From Oscillospiraceae bacterium (lineage in GTDB: Bacteria; Bacillota; Clostridia; Oscillospirales; Acutalibacteraceae), in assembly GCA_022508845.1 (NCBI GenBank), contig JAFLUL010000018.1, positions 1 through 33,301 of the forward strand: a stretch of 33,301 nucleotides of DNA. Direction: 5' to 3'. A program made the translations under genes and the position numbers. Positions 17,302-24,040 of this stretch are shown here, one piece after another. The number at the start of each line of letters is the position of its first letter. Within the stretch, counting starts at the first letter, position 1. The notes under the pieces are model-generated. The model did no database searches. It was given only the letters and a program-made list of their open reading frames with translations, and was not told the origin of the DNA.

Positions 17302-17466
17302 TTGAATGTATTTAAGAAATGGAAAGCGGAAAGAAAACGGAAATATGATGCGCTTTCTCCTTATGATCAGTTAAAAGCTGACATTTATAGATATCATTGT
17401 CAAATTTTTGATGTTGCTTTGATTATTCTTGTCATTGTTTCTTTTTTATGCGGTAAGTATTTTTAA
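17302..17466 (+). CDS. Small single-TM phage protein (54 aa), TTG start
   Basis: GAGGTGATG SD, then (M)NVFKKWKAERKRKYDALSPYDQLKADIYRYHCQIFDVALIILVIVSFLCGKYF*. Not in the ORF track. Confidence 0.55.
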   Translation: MNVFKKWKAERKRKYDALSPYDQLKADIYRYHCQIFDVALIILVIVSFLCGKYF

Positions 17467-17491
17467 ATTATAAAAAAGGTAGGTTAAAAAA

Positions 17492-17773
17492 ATGAATTGT
17501 ACTTTAATGGGTATCAAAAAAATTGATTACACAAACCGTGCAACAGGGGAGCTTAAAAGCGGTTTGGAGCTTCATTGCGAGCGCAAACCTTTTCCTACGG
17601 AAAATTTTCTTCCTGGCTCTTCTGTCTGTTTTACTCAGTATTTGGCTAATAATGCCAATACAAGCGATTTAGTCGCTAAAGTCCTTAACATTCCGCTTAT
17701 GTCGGAAATATCTCTTGTTTTCGTTCAAAACGGTCGTTATTCAACCTTTGTTGATGTTGAATATACACCGTAA
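17492..17773 (+). CDS. 93-aa phage protein; candidate ssDNA-binding (G5P-like) protein by position and size
   Basis: Soluble, beta-rich-looking MNCTLMGIKKIDYTNRATGELKSGLELHCERKPFPTENF...; lies between the early genes and the virion genes. Confidence 0.5.
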   Translation: MNCTLMGIKKIDYTNRATGELKSGLELHCERKPFPTENFLPGSSVCFTQYLANNANTSDLVAKVLNIPLMSEISLVFVQNGRYSTFVDVEYTP

Positions 17774-17796
17774 ATAATCTTGAAAGGAGCTTCTTT

Positions 17797-18816
17797 TTGA
17801 AACGAATAACTAAAATAATCTCTATTCTTGTTTTATGTTGTTGTTTATTTGTTTCCGGTGCAGCTCCTTTTGTTCAAGTTCGTGCAGCTCTTACTGTTAC
17901 AGCTTTTATAAATGAGCCTCCTGATTTAAACTCAGTTTCATATCTCGTTTTAGCTGATGAAAACAATACTAATCCATATAACTCTTTTTTATTTATCTTT
18001 TCTTTTCCTCTTCTTCTTGACGCTAACTTCACTTGGTCAAATAGTGATGCTGCTCCTATTACTGCTCTTTTAGATTTACAAAGTGATGGAGTTAATTTTA
18101 CTGTTTATTGTTATGATTTAACAGATGTTCCGTTTTATGTATATGTTTACCGCCTTTCAGGTGACTACATCAATTCATATTCTTTTAAGTTTCCGCAAAG
18201 CGGTGTTTTTAATTATAAGTTTACTTTCGTAGCAGGTCGCCATTCATATTGGGCGAAAGGATTTATTACTCCAGTTATATCTGATAAATCTTATATGCCT
18301 GCTAATATTCTATGGAATAATGACGCTTTTATTAATGATAATTTAACAGGTATAAAGAATTTACTCGATTCTTTAGCTGAGCTCGAGAAGTTAAATTTTA
18401 AGTTACTTTATACTTTTTTTCAAGATTATGCTGAGTATCTTGATTGGTTTTCAAATTACTTTTTACAATTTGGTAAGACAACTACTTTGCAATTAGAAGA
18501 TATCCTTTTTTTCTTGCAAGTTCTCTATAAACATCTTGGTGGCGGGGATGAAATTCCTCCTTTTGATACTGAGGATACTTCTGTTCTTGATGATTATCAA
18601 AATGCTGAAGATTCTCTTATGTCTGATTATGGCGGTCAGCTTGAAGGTGCTTTACAGTATGGTAATAATGTTTTCGCAAGCAATTCCGCTTTTGCTTTTA
18701 TATCAGAAACAATTCAAGACTTAATTCTCAATAATGCAAAGCTTAATATGATTATTATTTTCTCTCTTGGTTTAGGTCTTGCTGTTCTTGTTATAGGAAG
18801 GAAGATAAACGCTTAA
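17797..18816 (+). CDS. Candidate minor coat / adsorption (G3P-like) protein, TTG start
   Basis: GAAAGGAG SD; N-terminal signal peptide (ISILVLCCCLFVSGAAPFVQVRA), about 280-aa exported domain, C-terminal TM LNMIIIFSLGLGLAVLVIG with a short basic tail. Confidence 0.6.
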   Translation: MKRITKIISILVLCCCLFVSGAAPFVQVRAALTVTAFINEPPDLNSVSYLVLADENNTNPYNSFLFIFSFPLLLDANFTWSNSDAAPITALLDLQSDGVNFTVYCYDLTDVPFYVYVYRLSGDYINSYSFKFPQSGVFNYKFTFVAGRHSYWAKGFITPVISDKSYMPANILWNNDAFINDNLTGIKNLLDSLAELEKLNFKLLYTFFQDYAEYLDWFSNYFLQFGKTTTLQLEDILFFLQVLYKHLGGGDEIPPFDTEDTSVLDDYQNAEDSLMSDYGGQLEGALQYGNNVFASNSAFAFISETIQDLILNNAKLNMIIIFSLGLGLAVLVIGRKINA

Positions 18817-19052
18817 TGTTTGAGATTCTATCAAGTTTCTTTTCTTATATCAAAAATATGATTGAGGCTGTATGGTCTTTTTTTCAGTCTCTCTTAAACG
18901 GTCTTATTACTGTATTCACAAGCATTCCTGCTGCGGTTTCAATGGTAGTTAATGCAATCGGTTATTTACCGTCTACATTGATAGTTTTTGCCACTTTAAC
19001 AATAACAATTTCTGTTGTTTACCTTGTAGTCGGTAGGGAAACAGGAGGTTAA
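18816..19052 (+). CDS. Small membrane protein (78 aa), phage morphogenesis region
   Basis: Overlaps the previous stop; two hydrophobic segments. Confidence 0.55.
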   Translation: MFEILSSFFSYIKNMIEAVWSFFQSLLNGLITVFTSIPAAVSMVVNAIGYLPSTLIVFATLTITISVVYLVVGRETGG

Positions 19053-19054
19053 TT

Positions 19055-19306
19055 ATGCAAGGTATTCACGCAGATTCTGCTTTTTCTGCTATGTTTTCTT
19101 TCATTAAAGATGTTTTCATTTCGGTTATTACTTGGCTTGATAACATTTATATTTTCGGTAATATTTCGATTTTAGATTTAAATATAGCTTTTACCGTTTT
19201 TGGCGTTTTGTTTACTGCGGTTTTTGCTGTTGTAAAATCTTCTGTTTCAAATTCTATTAGCTCTTCTGATAAATCTCGTAAAAAGAAAGAGCAGGAAAGT
19301 GATTAA
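19055..19306 (+). CDS. Small membrane protein (83 aa) with basic cytoplasmic tail
   Basis: Hydrophobic segments, then SSSDKSRKKKEQESD. Confidence 0.55.
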   Translation: MQGIHADSAFSAMFSFIKDVFISVITWLDNIYIFGNISILDLNIAFTVFGVLFTAVFAVVKSSVSNSISSSDKSRKKKEQESD

Positions 19307-19816
19307 ATGAAAAAATTTATTATATCTCTAGTTTTATCTTCTGTTTTGATATTATCTTTTGTTTTTCCTTGCTTTGCAGATACTGTAACTGTTTACGGTT
19401 CGGTTACTGATACAACAAGTCAAGTTTCGATTTTGGTTAATTACTATCAAAATCTTGATTCTTTCAATCCTTTTAATGAGTATATTGTTGTTCGTAATGG
19501 CGAGTATTCTTGGCGTTTGTATTATTCAGATAGCGTTTTGAATGATAGTCAAGTTAATTATATAGAGTATTCTCGCACCGGCTCAACAGGTAATTATTAC
19601 TATCGTTTTTTAAGCGGCAGAACAAGCAGCCGATTAACTCTCTCCAATTCATATAATTATACATACGTTGGCAATATTAGCGGTGCTATTGCATCTACCT
19701 CTTTTAGTCAAAATCAGTTCTATAACACGTCCTTTATAATTCTTGTTTCTATTCTTATTCTTTCTTTATTCTCTCTATTTCGTATTAAAATTCAGTCAAA
19801 AGGAGTAACTTTATGA
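19307..19816 (+). CDS. Exported C-terminally anchored protein (169 aa), candidate minor virion protein
   Basis: Signal peptide ...FPCFADT, Tyr/Ser-rich exported domain, C-terminal TM FIILVSILILSLFSLF. Confidence 0.55.
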   Translation: MKKFIISLVLSSVLILSFVFPCFADTVTVYGSVTDTTSQVSILVNYYQNLDSFNPFNEYIVVRNGEYSWRLYYSDSVLNDSQVNYIEYSRTGSTGNYYYRFLSGRTSSRLTLSNSYNYTYVGNISGAIASTSFSQNQFYNTSFIILVSILILSLFSLFRIKIQSKGVTL

Positions 19817-19965
19817 GTATGCTTGAATTTTTTCAATCGCTTTTTGGCGATAGTTCAAAGTATGATTTCTTATACTATATTTTTAGCTGTGTTGGCGGTC
19901 TTATAGTTATTGACGGCGTTTTACGCTTTCTTTTTGGCTCTGTTTCATCCCTTTTTAAGAGGTGA
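19813..19965 (+). CDS. 50-aa single-TM protein, coat-like size
   Basis: AAAGGAG SD; MSMLEFFQSLFGDSSKYDFLYYIFSCVGGLIVIDGVLRFLFGSVSSLFKR*. Overlaps the previous gene by 4 nt; not in the ORF track. Confidence 0.55.
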   Translation: MSMLEFFQSLFGDSSKYDFLYYIFSCVGGLIVIDGVLRFLFGSVSSLFKR

Positions 19966-19970
19966 TTTAA

Positions 19971-20090
19971 ATGTTTGAGTTTTTATATTATGGTATTCAA
20001 AATCTTATAACAGTAGATATTTTTCCGTATCTTGTAATGACTTTTGTTTTTTTTAGCCTTGTCAATATTATCGTACGAATTATATATTGA
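19971..20090 (+). CDS. 39-aa hydrophobic protein
   Basis: AAGAGGTG SD; MFEFLYYGIQNLITVDIFPYLVMTFVFFSLVNIIVRIIY*. Not in the ORF track. Confidence 0.5.
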   Translation: MFEFLYYGIQNLITVDIFPYLVMTFVFFSLVNIIVRIIY

Positions 20091-20114
20091 AATTTAATGA
20101 AAGGAGTTAATCTT

Positions 20115-20303
20115 ATGCCTATTGTTCCTCTTGAAGCTTCTGCCGGTGATCTTTCTAACCTTGGTACTGTTTTTACACAGGTTACAACTTGGATCGGTTC
20201 TGTTGTTTCTACTATCACCGGTAGTCCCATTCTTCTTGTCGGCCTTGGTATATTTGTAACCGGTGCCGTTATCGGTCTTGCATATCGCCTTATTCGTGGC
20301 TAA
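20115..20303 (+). CDS. Candidate major coat protein (G8P-like, 62 aa)
   Basis: AAAGGAG SD before ATG 20115; MPIVPLEASAGDLSNLGTVFTQVTTWIGSVVSTITGSPILLVGLGIFVTGAVIGLAYRLIRG*: hydrophobic TM, short basic C-terminus, immediately followed by a strong terminator. Confidence 0.65.
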   Translation: MPIVPLEASAGDLSNLGTVFTQVTTWIGSVVSTITGSPILLVGLGIFVTGAVIGLAYRLIRG

Positions 20304-20309
20304 ATGCTT

Positions 20310-20346
20310 AAAATATGCCACGGCTCGCCCGTGGCATATTTTTTTT
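20310..20346 (+). terminator. Strong intrinsic terminator after the major-coat candidate
   Basis: AAAATATGCCACGG-CTCGC-CCGTGGCATATTTT: perfect 14-bp stem running into a T-tract. Confidence 0.9.
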
Positions 20347-20361
20347 AAAGGAAGTGATTTA

Positions 20362-20973
20362 TTGATAACTGGATATTTTGGCGTTCCCGGTTGCGGAAAG
20401 ACAACAATTCTTACAATTTTAGCACAAAAAGAGCTAAAAAAGATTAGGAAAGGGAATTCGCCATACAAACATGTTGTAACTAACTTTTATTGTTCCGGCT
20501 GTGAAAAGTTTAGTGTTAATGATTTAGGCCTTTACAAATTTACAGACAGTTTAATTCTGATTGATGAAATTACTCTTGATGTCGATAGCCGTGACTTTAA
20601 GAAGTTTTCCAAAGGACTTAAAGATTTTTTTGTTCTTCATCGTCATTTACATAACGATATCGTATATTTCTGTCAGGATTTTGAAAGAGTTGATAAAACA
20701 ATCAGAGATATGACCTTTGATTTATGGTATCTTAAAAAGTCTGTAGTCCCTCTGTTTAGTGGTTTTACAGTAGCTAAAAGGATATTCAGAAATATCAATA
20801 TAAATGAAATGTCAAGTGAATTAACTCTCGGCTATCGTTTTGCTTCTCTTCTTGAGATCATCTTTTCTCATACTAAAAAGTTATTTTATCGTAAGCCTTA
20901 TTATAAGTATTTTGATAGTTTTGATGAAGGCGTCATCGGTGAAAGACAGGAGTTTGATTATATTGAGTGGTAA
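20362..20973 (+). CDS. Zot/G1P-like morphogenesis ATPase, TTG start
   Basis: ITGYFGVPGCGKTTILTILAQ (Walker A), DSLILIDEITLDVDSRDF (Walker B), LHRHLHNDIVYFCQDFERVDKTIRD: typical inovirus Zot-domain layout. Confidence 0.85.
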   Translation: MITGYFGVPGCGKTTILTILAQKELKKIRKGNSPYKHVVTNFYCSGCEKFSVNDLGLYKFTDSLILIDEITLDVDSRDFKKFSKGLKDFFVLHRHLHNDIVYFCQDFERVDKTIRDMTFDLWYLKKSVVPLFSGFTVAKRIFRNININEMSSELTLGYRFASLLEIIFSHTKKLFYRKPYYKYFDSFDEGVIGERQEFDYIEW

Positions 20974-21646
20974 TGTTAAAAAGAAGGATGAACGCACCCG
21001 CAATTGGCTTGTTATTGTCTATCCCGAGTCAGCACCCGAAAATTGGGAAGATGTCTTAAATGAGCTTCAATTTAAATGGGCGCATTCTCCATTGCACGAC
21101 CGTGATGTTAATCCAACAGGTGAAGTTAAAAAGGCTCATTGGCATTGTATATTTTTCTTTGAAGGTAATAAAAGTTATGCTCAAGTTAAAGAAATTGCCG
21201 ATATGGTTAATGGTGCACCGCCTAAGCCTTGTATATCTGCAGTCGGTTCAATACGTTATTTTTTGCACTTAGATAACCCCGAAAAAGCACAATATTCAAA
21301 AGATGGTATTGTAACCTTTGGCGGTTGTGATTTAGCTGACTATTTGTCTTATTCTAAGTCACAGCTTGATTTATTTGCAACCGAAATGTTTAACTGGATT
21401 GAAGAAACAGATTGTACCGAGTTTTCCGACCTTATGGATTATGCTCGCCATAATGAGCCTGATACTTGGTATCACGCCCTGTTGCACGGTTATACTATTG
21501 TTTTTAATGCTTATTTTCGCTCTAAACGTGGTAAACGGTCTGCAGTTCGTGTAGCTCTTGAAAGTAAGAATGAAATAGATTGTAACCCTCAATTTGAGGC
21601 TTTGATGAATTATCGTAAAAATCAAAAGGATGATGAAAAATGTTAA
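20963..21646 (+). CDS. Rolling-circle replication initiator, Rep_2 (pMV158/RepB) HUH family, TTG start
   Basis: RNWLVIVYPESAPENWEDVLNEL...SPLHDRDVNPTGEVKKAHWHCIFFFEG...AVGSIRYFLHLDNPEKAQYSKDGI. HUH = HWH; the candidate catalytic Tyr is in SIRYFLH. Overlaps the 3' end of the zot-like gene. Confidence 0.85.
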   Translation: MSGNVKKKDERTRNWLVIVYPESAPENWEDVLNELQFKWAHSPLHDRDVNPTGEVKKAHWHCIFFFEGNKSYAQVKEIADMVNGAPPKPCISAVGSIRYFLHLDNPEKAQYSKDGIVTFGGCDLADYLSYSKSQLDLFATEMFNWIEETDCTEFSDLMDYARHNEPDTWYHALLHGYTIVFNAYFRSKRGKRSAVRVALESKNEIDCNPQFEALMNYRKNQKDDEKC

Positions 21647-21855
21647 GTCCATACATATTGTTGTATCAGTATTTTGAAAATCAAGAGTTAAAGTTAGAAC
21701 AGCAAATTCTAACTATTCAAGATCGTGTTTTATATAGCAAAGAACGCAATTTATCAGTTGATGATATAAACACAATATATCGGCTTAAAATAAAGCTTGA
21801 TTATGTTCGCAAAATCGGTTCTGAGCTCTTGAAAATGTTTCAAAGTATGATATAA
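21640..21855 (+). CDS. Small hypothetical phage protein (71 aa)
   Basis: Overlaps the rep stop; charged, helical-looking; last gene before attR. Confidence 0.55.
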   Translation: MLSPYILLYQYFENQELKLEQQILTIQDRVLYSKERNLSVDDINTIYRLKIKLDYVRKIGSELLKMFQSMI

Positions 21856-21881
21856 TCATCTTATGCATTTGTTCTAATTGC

Positions 21882-21908
21882 ACTACCCTAAATTATACAA
21901 AATATTGA
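21882..21908 (+). repeat. attR: 27-bp direct repeat, right copy
   Basis: ACTACCCTAAATTATACAAAATATTGA, identical to 16279-16305. Confidence 0.93.
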
Positions 21909-21921
21909 TTTTGTATAATTT
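21890..21921. other. dif-like palindrome (Xer recombination site)
   Basis: AAATTATACAAAAT-ATTG-ATTTTGTATAATTT: perfect 14-bp arms. As 11-6-11: ATTATACAAAA TATTGA TTTTGTATAAT. Confidence 0.75.
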
Positions 21922-21960
21922 TATGTTTTTTCAACCACTTCTCTTTTGTATGGTTTTGTT

Positions 21961-22965
21961 ATGAATAAAGATTACTACTCATCTATGCCGGCAGCAGTTA
22001 AGAGTTTTCTTAATTATCAGTCGACGATTAAAAACAAATCTGTTAATACTATAGATCAGTATTGTTTGGATTTAAGACTTTTTTTGAAATTTATTTATTG
22101 TGACAGAAATAATATTTCTGCTGATGATGAAGAAATTTTTAATTCAGTTGATATATCCGGTTTGGACAATGGTTTTTTTTGCACGGTAACTCTTGAGGAT
22201 GCTTACCGGTTTTTAGCATACTGCAAAATCGACCGTGATAACAACGAAAAAGCCCGCGCAAGAAAAGTTTCGTGTATAAGATCTTTTTTTAAATATCTTA
22301 TGCTTAATAATATAATTAAAGACAATCCGATGATAAATCTGGATTCGCCTAAGCTAAAAAAAAGTCTGCCGAAATATCTTACCGTTGAACAGTCAAAAGA
22401 CCTCCTGATGAGCGTTTCAGGACCGAACAGAGAGCGTGATTATTGTATATTAACATTGTTCTTAAATTGCGGTATGCGTTTATCTGAGCTCGTTTCGCTT
22501 GATTATAATAAAATTAAGATTGACGGAGACACGGCAACAGTAATTATTACCGGTAAAGGTAATAAAGAGCGCACTGTATATCTGAATAATGCCTGTATAG
22601 CTGCTATAAACTCATATATGAAGGTTCGGCCAACAGATGGAGTAAAAGATCGTTATGCATTGTTTTTATCAAACAGGCTCACGCGCATAAGTCCAAAAAC
22701 TGTTCAGCATTTGGTTGATGTTTATCTTGAAAAAGCAGGTCTAGGCGGTCAGGGATTTTCGGTACATAAACTAAGGCACACTGCTGCAACGCTAATGTAC
22801 CAGACCGGCAGGGTTGATCTCTTAGAGCTTAAAGAGATTTTAGGACACGAGAATCTAAATACAACTCAGATTTACACTCACCTGCTTGATTCAAGACTTA
22901 AAAGCGCGGTTGACGCCAATCCATTGTCTGATTTTACCGAAAAAAATACTAGCAGCGGAAAATGA
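21961..22965 (+). CDS. xerC/D-like: XerC/XerD-type tyrosine recombinase
   Basis: GMRLSEL (R), GKGNKER (K), HKLRHTAA (HxxR), LGHENLNTTQIYTH (H...Y). ATG 21961 (MNKDYYSS) preferred over TTG 21946. Confidence 0.93.
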   Translation: MNKDYYSSMPAAVKSFLNYQSTIKNKSVNTIDQYCLDLRLFLKFIYCDRNNISADDEEIFNSVDISGLDNGFFCTVTLEDAYRFLAYCKIDRDNNEKARARKVSCIRSFFKYLMLNNIIKDNPMINLDSPKLKKSLPKYLTVEQSKDLLMSVSGPNRERDYCILTLFLNCGMRLSELVSLDYNKIKIDGDTATVIITGKGNKERTVYLNNACIAAINSYMKVRPTDGVKDRYALFLSNRLTRISPKTVQHLVDVYLEKAGLGGQGFSVHKLRHTAATLMYQTGRVDLLELKEILGHENLNTTQIYTHLLDSRLKSAVDANPLSDFTEKNTSSGK

Positions 22966-22980
22966 TCCGCTGCTCATTTT
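22951..22980. terminator. Terminator hairpin overlapping the xer stop codon
   Basis: AGCAGCGGA-AAATGA-TCCGCTGCT followed by CATTTTTAT. Confidence 0.6.
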
Positions 22981-22984
22981 TATA

Positions 22985-23590
22985 TTAAAACAGTTTTGAA
23001 AATAGCTTAACACATATATAATTTAACAGTATTGAAAAGAGCATTATAACAATAATTATTACGCATTTAATAAAATATCCTCTGAAATCTATCTCCTCTC
23101 GTCTGCTGAAAATATTTGTAAGCGCGAGTTTTTTTGAAATATTTCCGCTTTCGGCGCACAGAGCAATTATTGCTGTCATCATAATTGCTGATCCGGGAAG
23201 AATTATCAGGCAAAGATATCCTAGCCCTTTCGCTGCGTTATTTGCAATAAGATCAGCAGCAATTTGCGAATATAAGAAGCCTCCTATTCCCGGAATAGCG
23301 CAGAGAAGTCCCACTCCCGCGCAGCTTAACGCGCCGGTTATTGCAATTAACATTGTTATTAAGGACAACACTGCTAATATCGCAAGATTTTTTTCGCTAT
23401 TGTTGCTTAATATTATATTAGCGGCTCTTTCCAAATAGCTGTTTTCACCTAATGAATTATATAGAGTGCACCCGAAGATTAAGCCGCAAACAAATATCGC
23501 ATAATACATTATTATTCCGGCGTTATTGTTCAAAGCTTCTCTGAATGAGTTTGACGAACTGTGTTTTGAATAAATCATTATTTTTTTCAT
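22985..23590 (-). CDS. spoIIM-like: Stage II sporulation protein M-like membrane protein
   Basis: 201 aa, multi-TM, N-terminal FREALNNNAGIIMYYAIFVCGLIFGCTLY, SpoIIM-like topology. Confidence 0.6.
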   Translation of the reverse strand: MKKIMIYSKHSSSNSFREALNNNAGIIMYYAIFVCGLIFGCTLYNSLGENSYLERAANIILSNNSEKNLAILAVLSLITMLIAITGALSCAGVGLLCAIPGIGGFLYSQIAADLIANNAAKGLGYLCLIILPGSAIMMTAIIALCAESGNISKKLALTNIFSRREEIDFRGYFIKCVIIIVIMLFSILLNYICVKLFSKLF

Positions 23591-23600
23591 AAGTACTTCC

Positions 23601-23984
23601 CTATCTTAAATTTCTTGATATTATTGCTCCGATAACACCTGCCGCGGTATTTAGTGGAATTGTTATAAGCAAAACCAAACTAACAGAAAAACCGCTGGCG
23701 ATAAAGCAAATTAAAAGATATACGCCGGAAAATACAAGCGAACTGATCAGCCCCGAGAAAATTCCTCTTAATTTCAGTTTTTTAGTGTTGATAAAGGAGG
23801 AAGATAAGCTTCCAATTGCGCCTGCAATCAATATGAATAACGGTAAATGCTTTATTTCAATATCCTTTTTTGTTAATATGAATGCAAAAACCGATATTAA
23901 AAGCAATGATAGAATTATTCCGATACAAGTTCCTGCAACAATGCTTTTTAAGGGTGATTTTTGCGTTTTTGTTTTTGATCTCAT
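23601..23984 (-). CDS. Small membrane protein (TIGR04086-like)
   Basis: 127 aa, four hydrophobic segments, GTCIGIILSLLLISVFAFIL; adjacent to yajC. Confidence 0.55.
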   Translation of the reverse strand: MRSKTKTQKSPLKSIVAGTCIGIILSLLLISVFAFILTKKDIEIKHLPLFILIAGAIGSLSSSFINTKKLKLRGIFSGLISSLVFSGVYLLICFIASGFSVSLVLLITIPLNTAAGVIGAIISRNLR

Positions 23985-24040
23985 ATTTTTACCTCCGAAT
24001 CTTTTCTGATAATAACTATGCTTATCCGAACGGTAATATG

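Larger units (their letters stand above)
16279..21908 (+). mobile_element. Integrated filamentous (inovirus-like) prophage, about 5.6 kb
   Basis: Bounded by the 27-bp direct repeat ACTACCCTAAATTATACAAAATATTGA. Contains Zot-like ATPase, RCR initiator, coat-like small TM proteins, XRE repressor and a structured non-coding origin region; no integrase. Confidence 0.85.

Noticed and set aside
20094-20468. 124-aa minus-strand ORF (and 19997-20230)
   Set aside because: Antisense to the coat candidate, the terminator and the start of the zot-like gene; no SD or recognisable domain.
21946-22965. Recombinase as an integrase encoded by the phage
   Set aside because: It lies outside the repeat-bounded unit and is XerC/D-like; kept as an open alternative rather than the main call.
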